Source: Actinomycetes bacterium
GTDB lineage: Bacteria; Actinomycetota; Actinomycetes; Mycobacteriales; Mycobacteriaceae
DNA length: 12,114 nucleotides
Assembly (NCBI GenBank): GCA_023416315.1
Contig: JAEZIA010000065.1
Coordinates: forward strand, 1 to 12,114
Direction: 5' to 3'
Translations under genes and position numbers: made by a program
The notes under the pieces: generated by a model
Seen by the model: the letters and a program-made list of their open reading frames with translations, nothing else
Database searches by the model: none
What the model was told of the DNA's origin: nothing
Shown: positions 7,316-12,114 of the stretch, one piece after another
How positions within the stretch are numbered: position 1 is the first letter of the stretch
Layout of the letters: every line of letters starts with the position of its first letter

Positions 7316-8091
7316 GCGTCTCCTCCTGCGATGACGACCTCGACGCCGCGGTCGGTCAGCTCGGCCCGGTCCGCGGCGCTGATCTCGGGATCGGTGATCA
7401 GCGCATCGACGCTGTCGATCGGGGCGAAGCTGACAAACTCCTCGTGCCCGACCTTCGACGAGTCTGCAAGTACGACAACGTAATTGGCGGCCCGGACCAT
7501 GGCGCGCTTGACGGCGGCTTCGTCACTGTCGGGGGTGGACAGTCCGTGGCGCACGGTGATGCCGTTGGTGCCGATGAACGCGATGTCTACCCGAAGCGCG
7601 TCGAGGGTGCGCAGCACCGGTTCGCCGACGGCGGCCTGGGTCAGGCCGCGCACCCGCCCGCCCAGCAGTTGGAGGGTGACCGAGGGCATCGCGGCCAGTC
7701 GCGCGGCGATCGGGACGGCGTTGGTCACCACCACCAGGTCACGGTCGGCAGGCAGCATGGCAGCGACCCGGGCAGTGGTGGTGCCGGCGTCGAACAGCAC
7801 CGTGGCACCGGCCATCGGCAGGAAGTCGGCGGCGGCCCGGGCGATGGCCTCCTTGTGCTCAGCGCGGGTGGTCTCCCGCTCATCGACACCCGGTTCGACC
7901 ACGTGCAGCGCTCGTACCGGGACCGCTCCGCCGTGCACCCGTCGCACCACACCGGCCCGGTCCAGCGCCGCCAGATCGCGGCGCACGGTCTCGGTGGTGA
8001 CGTCATAGGCCTGGGCGAGTTCGGCCACCGATGCCCGTCCCTGGGACAGCACCTGAGCGGCAATCGCCTGCTGACGTTCTTCCGGATACAC
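7312..8091 (-). CDS. fruR: DeoR-family regulator of the fructose operon
   Basis: A 259-residue DNA-binding regulator. The N-terminal DeoR helix-turn-helix is visible at about 20-57, where VTTETVRRDLAALDRAGVVRR is followed by VHGGAV. The effector domain (about 75-250) has FDAGTTTARVA at 100-110, FIGTNGI at 172-178, LSTPDSDEAAVKRAM at 184-198 and LADSSK at 208-213, the phosphosugar-binding fold of DeoR proteins. As first gene of the fru operon it probably responds to fructose-1-phosphate or fructose-1,6-bisphosphate. Whether it represses or activates is not visible. The start is GTG at 8091, with GGAGAA just upstream. It is transcribed away from ptsI and probably controls both directions from the 102-bp shared region. 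Confidence 0.92.
   Translation of the reverse strand: MYPEERQQAIAAQVLSQGRASVAELAQAYDVTTETVRRDLAALDRAGVVRRVHGGAVPVRALHVVEPGVDERETTRAEHKEAIARAAADFLPMAGATVLFDAGTTTARVAAMLPADRDLVVVTNAVPIAARLAAMPSVTLQLLGGRVRGLTQAAVGEPVLRTLDALRVDIAFIGTNGITVRHGLSTPDSDEAAVKRAMVRAANYVVVLADSSKVGHEEFVSFAPIDSVDALITDPEISAADRAELTDRGVEVVIAGGDA
7320..7327 (-). promoter_or_regulatory. fruK ribosome binding site within fruR
   Basis: AGGAGGAG on the - strand, 4 bases before the fruK ATG at 7315. It lies inside the last codons of fruR, next to the ATGA stop/start overlap, so fruK translation is probably coupled to fruR but can also initiate strongly by itself. Confidence 0.7.
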
Positions 8092-8126
8092 GGTTCTCCG
8101 TTTGTGTGGGTTATGCCGGGATTGAA

Positions 8127-8161
8127 TGTTGATATGTGTTGTTTTACCCCCGTTCGTGTTG
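8127..8161. repeat. Helically phased TGTTG repeats, candidate FruR operator
   Basis: TGTTG occurs at 8127-8131, 8137-8141 and 8157-8161, that is with start-to-start spacings of exactly 10 and 20 bp. All copies would face the same side of the helix. A copy is absent at 8147, where the sequence is a C-run. The third copy is also the left half of the palindrome at 8158-8171. This suits an oligomeric DeoR-type regulator; the assignment to FruR is inferred. Confidence 0.4.
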
Positions 8162-8170
8162 ACTTGTCAA
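8141..8170 (-). promoter_or_regulatory. Candidate fruR operon promoter
   Basis: On the - strand, TTGACA (8170-8165) is a perfect -35 consensus. An 18-base spacer leads to TAAAAC (8146-8141), a mediocre -10 box lacking the final T. Transcription would begin near 8134, leaving a leader of about 43 bases before the GTG at 8091. The alternative -10-like CATATC / TATCAA nearer the gene has no suitable -35 box. Confidence 0.45.
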
Positions 8171-8171
8171 C
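8158..8171. promoter_or_regulatory. 14-bp palindrome over both -35 boxes, candidate operator
   Basis: GTTGAC-TT-GTCAAC is two perfect 6-base inverted arms with a 2-base spacer. The left half contains the ptsI -35 box (TTGACT, 8159-8164) and the right half, read on the other strand, contains the fruR -35 box (TTGACA, 8170-8165). A protein bound here would shut both promoters. Equally, the symmetry may come only from the two abutting -35 boxes. Confidence 0.5.
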
Positions 8172-8186
8172 GGGATCTTGTAATCT
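8159..8186 (+). promoter_or_regulatory. ptsI promoter, probably giving a leaderless mRNA
   Basis: TTGACT at 8159-8164, a 16-base spacer, and TAATCT at 8181-8186 (fits TANNNT). The usual 6-8 base distance from the -10 box places the transcript start at about 8193-8195, on the ptsI ATG at 8194. No Shine-Dalgarno sequence lies upstream of that ATG, which agrees with leaderless translation, common in mycobacteria. Confidence 0.6.
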
Positions 8187-8193
8187 AGTTCAC

Positions 8194-9888
8194 ATGACCG
8201 CCTCTTCCAGGCCCACTTCACTCGGTACCGGAGCGGTGCTCAGCGGCGTCCCGGTCGTCCCTGGTGTCCGCTACGCCCCGGTGATCCGTCCCGGCCGGTT
8301 ACCCGCGATCGACGACCTCGATCCGGGTGCGCAGATCGGCGAAGCGCAACGCGAGTCCGAGGCCGGCCGGTTCACCGCCGCCGCGGCCGCGGTCGCGGGC
8401 CGGCTGCGTGAGCGCGCCGCGCACGCCACCGGCGCCGCGTCGGAGGTGCTCGCGGCCACCGCGATGCTGGCGCAGGACCGAGCCTGGCTCGGTGCGGCGG
8501 AAAAGCGGATCAAAGAGGGAACTCCGGCCGTGCGGGCGACCGCCGAGGCCGTGGCGCAGTTCGTCGACCTGTTCACCTCGATGGGCGGGCTGATGGCCGA
8601 ACGTGTCACCGACCTGCGCGACATCCGTGATCGCGTCGTCGCCGAACTCAGCGGCCTGCCCGAACCGGGGGTGCCGGTGCCGGACCGGCCCGCCATTCTG
8701 TGCGCCGAAGATCTGGCGCCTGCCGACACCGCGGGCTTGGACCCCAAACTCGTTGTCGGACTTGCCACGACACTCGGCGGGCCGACCAGTCATACCGCGA
8801 TCATCGCCCGTCAGCTCGGCATTCCGTGTGTAGTCGCGGTGCACGGGCTCGACGACCTCGCGGCGGGGGTTGACGTCCTGATCGACGGCAGCCGCGGCAC
8901 CATCACGGTGTCACCCGACCCGGCGGAGGCCACCGCCGCCGTCCAGGCCGCCGATGCCGCGGCCGCCGCGATGGCCGGGTGGTCCGGTCCGGGCGCGACG
9001 GCCGACGGCCATCCGGTGGCGATCCTGGCCAACGTCCAGGACGGGTCCGCCGCCCGCGCGGCGCGGAAAACCCCGGCCGAGGGCGTCGGACTGTTCCGCA
9101 CCGAACTGTGCTTCCTCAATCGCGATACCGAGCCGACCGTCGAAGAACAAGCCGCGATCTACGGCGAAGTGCTCGACGCCTTCGCCGGGTGCAAGGTCGT
9201 GATCCGCACGCTCGACGCCGGATCCGACAAGCCGCTTAAGTTCGTCGGGCATCCCGACGAGGCCAACCCCGCGCTCGGCGTACGCGGCATCCGCATCGAG
9301 GCGCTCCACCCGGAGGTGCTGGAGCGACAGCTCGATGCGATCGCTCTCGCCGCGGAGCGGACCGGCGCCGCGCCGTGGGTGATGGCGCCGATGATCGCCA
9401 CCCCGGACGAAGCCAAGCGATTCGCTGACCGGGCCCGCGAACGCGGGCTCGTCCCCGGCGTGATGATCGAGGTCCCGGCTGCCGCACTGCTGGCCGAGCA
9501 CATCCTCGACCATGTCGAGTTCCTCTCGATCGGCACCAATGACCTGGCGCAATACACAATGGCCGCCGACCGGATGTCCGCCGAGCTCGCCACCCTGACC
9601 GACCCGTGGCAGCCCGGTGTGCTGGCGCTGGTCGCCCAGACCGCGCGGGCCGGCGCCGGCCGCGGCAAGCCGGTCGGTGTGTGCGGTGAGGCCGCCGCCG
9701 ATCCGCTGCTGGCGTGCGTGCTGGTCGGGCTCGGCATCACCTCCCTGTCCGCGGCCGCTGCGGCGGTGACGGGAGTCGGGGCCAAACTCGCCTCGGTCAC
9801 CCTGCAGCAATGCCGCGACGCCGCGGCCGCGGTGCTGACCACGGCCAGCGCGGCCGACGCCCGCGCCGCCGCGCTGGCCGTGCTGTGA
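8194..9888 (+). CDS. ptsI: Phosphoenolpyruvate-protein phosphotransferase (enzyme I)
   Basis: A 564-residue cytoplasmic enzyme that starts the phosphotransferase chain by moving phosphate from PEP to HPr. The N-terminal HPr-binding and swivelling part carries GGPTSHTAIIAR at 195-206, with His200 the phosphorylated residue. The C-terminal PEP-binding barrel shows EGVGLFRTELCF at 296-307, LDAGSDKP at 340-347, LGVRGIR at 361-367, FLSIGTNDLAQYTMAADR at 443-460 and GVCGEAA at 495-501, with the active-site Cys at 497. Length is normal (E. coli 575). The frame is open for another 250 codons upstream, but the ATG at 8194 is chosen because the extension would run antisense through fruR and the family N-terminus begins here. 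The only general PTS gene on this strand, it is divergent from the fru operon. Confidence 0.96.
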   Translation: MTASSRPTSLGTGAVLSGVPVVPGVRYAPVIRPGRLPAIDDLDPGAQIGEAQRESEAGRFTAAAAAVAGRLRERAAHATGAASEVLAATAMLAQDRAWLGAAEKRIKEGTPAVRATAEAVAQFVDLFTSMGGLMAERVTDLRDIRDRVVAELSGLPEPGVPVPDRPAILCAEDLAPADTAGLDPKLVVGLATTLGGPTSHTAIIARQLGIPCVVAVHGLDDLAAGVDVLIDGSRGTITVSPDPAEATAAVQAADAAAAAMAGWSGPGATADGHPVAILANVQDGSAARAARKTPAEGVGLFRTELCFLNRDTEPTVEEQAAIYGEVLDAFAGCKVVIRTLDAGSDKPLKFVGHPDEANPALGVRGIRIEALHPEVLERQLDAIALAAERTGAAPWVMAPMIATPDEAKRFADRARERGLVPGVMIEVPAAALLAEHILDHVEFLSIGTNDLAQYTMAADRMSAELATLTDPWQPGVLALVAQTARAGAGRGKPVGVCGEAAADPLLACVLVGLGITSLSAAAAAVTGVGAKLASVTLQQCRDAAAAVLTTASAADARAAALAVL

Positions 9889-9897
9889 GGAATTAAT

Positions 9898-9911
9898 CGG
9901 ACCGCGGTCCG
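9898..9911. repeat. 14-bp perfect palindrome between ptsI and the pirin gene
   Basis: CGGACCGCGGTCCG is its own reverse complement. In RNA it could fold as a 5-bp stem with a 4-base CGCG loop. It is not followed by a T-run, so it is not a standard terminator. It lies between a GAGGA at 9887-9891 and the pirin ATG at 9915. It could be an operator or a translational control hairpin. Confidence 0.6.
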
Positions 9912-9914
9912 GTT

Positions 9915-10895
9915 ATGTCCGACATGCCAGCAGTTACCGCAGACACGATGACCTTGCCGCGGGTGAGCGCGGCCGCCCCGGCCGACACCGAACGGCCGGT
10001 CCGGTCCGTCACCAGCGGACCGCGTGGTTTCGAGGGCGAGGGTTTCCCGGTCGTCCGGGCCTTCGCCGGAGTCAGCGCGGCCGACCTCGACCCGTTCATC
10101 CACATGGATCAGATGGGTGAGGTCGAGTACGCGCCGGGCGAACCCCGCGGCACCGACTGGCACCCGCACCGCGGGTTCGAGACGGTCACCTACATGATCG
10201 ACGGCCGGTTCGCCCATCAGGATTCGCACGGCGGCGGTGGGCTGATCACCGACGGCGCCACCCAGTGGATGACCGCCGGTGCAGGCATCCTGCACATCGA
10301 GACGCCCCCGGCCGAACTCGTCGAAAGTGGCGGGGTGTTCCACGGGATCCAGCTGTGGGTCAACCTGCCGCGCAAGGACAAGTTCGCGCAGCCGCGCTAC
10401 CAGTCGATCGAGGGCCGGGCGGTTCGCCTGCTCGCCTCGGATGACGGTGGGGCGCTGCTCCGCGTGATCGCCGGCGCAGTCGATGGCCTGGACGGGCCGG
10501 GTATGACGCACACGCCGATCACCTTGGCGCACGCCACGATCGAGCCAGGGGCGCGGCTGAACCTGCCCTGGCCACGGGATTACAACGCCCTGGTCTACGT
10601 GCTATCCGGTCGCGGCACGGTCGGTCCGGTGGGCCATCCGATCCAGCAGGGTCAGCTTGCCGTGCTCGGACCCGGAGACCGCATCACTGTGGCCGCCGCC
10701 ACCGAGCAGGACTCCAACCGGCCCGCGATGGAAGTTCTTCTGTTGGGCGGCAAGCCGATTCGTGAACCGGTGTTCCACTACGGCCCGTTCGTGATGAACT
10801 CCAAGTCGGAGATCGTCCAGGCGCTCGAGGATTTCAATGCCGGCCGGTTTGGCACCATCCCGCCCGGTGCGCTGATGCCACACCGGGCAACGTAG
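9915..10895 (+). CDS. Pirin family protein (bicupin)
   Basis: A 326-residue two-cupin protein. The N-terminal cupin carries the pirin metal site: WHPHRGFETVTYMIDG with His83 and His85, and GILHIETPP with His127 and Glu129, corresponding to human pirin His56, His58, His101 and Glu103. HMDQMGEVEYAPGEPRGTDWH upstream of the site is also typical in part (residues 63-83). The C-terminal cupin (about 215-300) contains LVYVLSGRGTVG. The C-terminus has the pirin block FHYGPFVMNSKSEI. Bacterial pirins have been given quercetinase or redox-regulator roles; the substrate here is unknown. The start is the ATG at 9915 or the in-frame ATG at 9924; an in-frame TAA at 9894 excludes anything earlier. It follows ptsI by 26 bp and is probably cotranscribed, with no obvious functional link. 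Confidence 0.92.
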   Translation: MSDMPAVTADTMTLPRVSAAAPADTERPVRSVTSGPRGFEGEGFPVVRAFAGVSAADLDPFIHMDQMGEVEYAPGEPRGTDWHPHRGFETVTYMIDGRFAHQDSHGGGGLITDGATQWMTAGAGILHIETPPAELVESGGVFHGIQLWVNLPRKDKFAQPRYQSIEGRAVRLLASDDGGALLRVIAGAVDGLDGPGMTHTPITLAHATIEPGARLNLPWPRDYNALVYVLSGRGTVGPVGHPIQQGQLAVLGPGDRITVAAATEQDSNRPAMEVLLLGGKPIREPVFHYGPFVMNSKSEIVQALEDFNAGRFGTIPPGALMPHRAT

Positions 10896-10949
10896 GCCCG
10901 AAATCGACCTCATGGTCGTACCTCGCGATCTGGCAGCCCTCAGGTCGAT
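10884..10949. terminator. Inverted repeats between convergent pirin and FUSC genes
   Basis: Three overlapping inverted repeats fill this junction. CGGGC (10884-10888) pairs with GCCCG (10896-10900) across the pirin stop. CGACC (10905-10909) pairs with GGTCG (10914-10918) around a 4-base loop. ATCGACCT (10903-10910) pairs with AGGTCGAT (10942-10949) across a long loop. None has a T-run. They may act as weak bidirectional terminators of the kind seen in GC-rich actinobacteria, which is an inference. Confidence 0.3.
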
Positions 10950-12114
10950 CTCGAGCGGACCGGTTCGGCGGCCACCGCCGCCGGGTAGGTCAGCTCGAGC
11001 TCACCGAGATGGGCCGCCGTGGTGACCAGCGGCAGCGCCGCCGACACCGCGAGCTCGTCGTCGCCGGCCTCGGCACGCAGCGCGGGCACCAGGTCGTCGC
11101 TGATCGGCACGGTCAATCCACTGCCGCCGCTGCCGTCGAAGCGTGCACAGATCGCGGCGGCGTGCGCTTCGAGCACCGCGCGCGCCCGGGGGTACACCGC
11201 CAGCGGCGGCGGCACGATATCGGCGATCAGGTCGGCGGCCGCCCGCAGCCGCACCGCCCGGCTGGCCGACCGCACCACCGGAGCACGCGAATCCGTCGGA
11301 CCGCCACTCTCCGAAAGATATTGGCGTACTGCGTCATCCAAGGTGCGCGAGGCGGTCAAGGCGTCGTGACTGAGCGCATTGACCTGGTTCTCGGCCTGTT
11401 CGAAGGCGCCGCGGGTGACCCGCAGGACCGCCGCGCGAAGATATCGGGCGCCGACGTCGCGGGCCGTGTCGATCGCGTACTGCACCGCGGTCCTGGCGCC
11501 GCGCGGCCACAGCAGCAGCGACACGATGACGCCCACCGACGCTCCGACGACGACGTCCTCGATCCGGATCAGGCCGACAGCCCAGCCGCTCGGAACGATC
11601 AGGTTGAACACGATCAGCACCATCATCGTGAACGCGGCCTGGGTGGCGGTGAACGATCCGATCTCGGGGACGTACGCCGAACCGAAGGCGACCACCGGCA
11701 ACAGCACCCACAGCACGACGGGGTCGACACCGAGCAGTTCGATCACGACGGCCCCGAGCAGGAAACCGATCACCGTGCCGGCGACCGCACGCACGACCGT
11801 GGTGCCGGTGGTCAGCGCGCTGTTGCGTAACACCGACAACGCCCCGAGCACCACCCAGAACCCGTGCTGCACCGGGAACACGACCGTGACGAGCACAGCC
11901 AGCGCCAGACCGAGGCCGGTCCGCAGGCTGTTACGAGCGGTCACCGAGCGAGTCGCCAGATGCCCGCCCGTCAGCGCGGTGACGGCCTCGGTCTCGGAAT
12001 ACACCCGATCGGCGATCCCGGTCGCCGGAAGGCGCCGCCCCAGCACCCGCGCCCACACCGGCCGCGCATCGGCGGCGGCGGCGCTGGCGATCAGCCGCCC
12101 GGTCACGCCGGTCG
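10940..12114 (-). CDS. FUSC family membrane protein, C-terminal part (5' end outside the window)
   Basis: The frame is open from the right edge to TGA at 10942-10940, giving about 391 residues. Numbered from an internal GTG codon at 12106, a hydrophobic block with about six membrane segments lies at roughly 62-201. It is followed by a soluble, Ala/Arg/Asp-rich C-terminal domain. RAVAGTVIGFLLGAV near 106-120 and RIEDVVVGASVGVIVSLLLWPR near 181-202 match the FUSC (fusaric acid resistance / YccS-like) repeat. Family members are inner-membrane proteins thought to export aromatic acids or similar compounds. Full-length members usually carry a second, N-terminal membrane block, so the true start is very likely beyond the window. 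It converges on the pirin gene with 44 bp between stops. Substrate unknown. Confidence 0.85.
   Translation of the reverse strand, partial: TGVTGRLIASAAAADARPVWARVLGRRLPATGIADRVYSETEAVTALTGGHLATRSVTARNSLRTGLGLALAVLVTVVFPVQHGFWVVLGALSVLRNSALTTGTTVVRAVAGTVIGFLLGAVVIELLGVDPVVLWVLLPVVAFGSAYVPEIGSFTATQAAFTMMVLIVFNLIVPSGWAVGLIRIEDVVVGASVGVIVSLLLWPRGARTAVQYAIDTARDVGARYLRAAVLRVTRGAFEQAENQVNALSHDALTASRTLDDAVRQYLSESGGPTDSRAPVVRSASRAVRLRAAADLIADIVPPPLAVYPRARAVLEAHAAAICARFDGSGGSGLTVPISDDLVPALRAEAGDDELAVSAALPLVTTAAHLGELELTYPAAVAAEPVRSRST

Noticed and set aside
7444..8193. A 250-residue N-terminal extension of PtsI.
   Set aside because: It would run antisense through fruR and across the divergent promoters. 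PtsI homologues begin at about the ATG at 8194 and have normal length from there.
9159..10532. A 457-codon open frame on the - strand opposite ptsI and the pirin gene.
   Set aside because: It spans two well-supported + strand genes and the gap between them, with low-complexity Ala/Ser/Arg content and no recognisable domain.
12104..12106. GTG as the true start of the FUSC protein.
   Set aside because: The frame remains open to the window edge, no ribosome binding site can be seen, and FUSC proteins usually have another membrane block before this region. The gene is treated as partial.
1..12114. Mobile element, CRISPR array, toxin-antitoxin or phage defence system.
   Set aside because: No transposase, integrase, direct-repeat array, small gene pair or nuclease/sensor domain was seen. 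All long stretches are explained by ordinary metabolic, transport and DNA-protection genes.

Overview
The window is GC-rich, densely packed bacterial chromosome with high-GC actinobacterial codon use. Several features point to a fast-growing mycobacterium (Mycolicibacterium-like). The Dps closely resembles the Mycobacterium smegmatis starvation Dps. A motif fitting the mycobacterial SigF promoter lies just before dps. The divergent arrangement ptsI / fruR-fruK-fruA-ptsH is, from memory, that of M. smegmatis. The species call is an inference; no search was possible. I see no mobile elements, CRISPR arrays, tRNA or rRNA genes.

Layout. Positions 1-1689 (+ strand) hold the 3' end of a DUF427 gene, an AlkA-type DNA glycosylase gene and dps. 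Positions 1693-8091 (- strand), read in transcription order, hold fruR, fruK, fruA, ptsH, a ClC-family chloride transporter and aqpZ. The first five genes are tightly spaced (a 4-bp overlap, then gaps of 18, 33 and 23 bp). A 119-bp gap with a hairpin precedes aqpZ. dps and aqpZ converge with only 3 bp between their stop codons. Positions 8092-8193 are a divergent control region. Positions 8194-10895 (+) hold ptsI and a pirin-family gene. From 10940 to the right edge (-) lies the C-terminal half of a FUSC-type membrane protein that runs off the window.

How the genes work together. The window contains a complete fructose phosphotransferase route. PEP phosphorylates PtsI (His200), which passes phosphate to HPr (His15), then FruA IIA (His68), then FruA IIB (Cys179). 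Fructose is imported through FruA IIC as fructose-1-phosphate, and FruK converts that to fructose-1,6-bisphosphate. FruR, a DeoR-type regulator, is the likely local controller. The ClC and aquaporin genes downstream may tie ion and water movement to the operon, or may simply be adjacent. The glycosylase and Dps form a DNA-protection pair, with Dps probably induced by SigF in stress or stationary phase.

I found no clearly novel multi-gene system. The most interesting signals are regulatory. The fruR and ptsI promoters appear to have abutting -35 boxes formed by one 14-bp palindrome, and ptsI is probably translated from a leaderless mRNA. TGTTG repeats in the same region are spaced by whole helical turns. 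dps has a textbook SigF promoter and no room for a terminator before aqpZ. The ClC protein lacks the usual internal proton glutamate.
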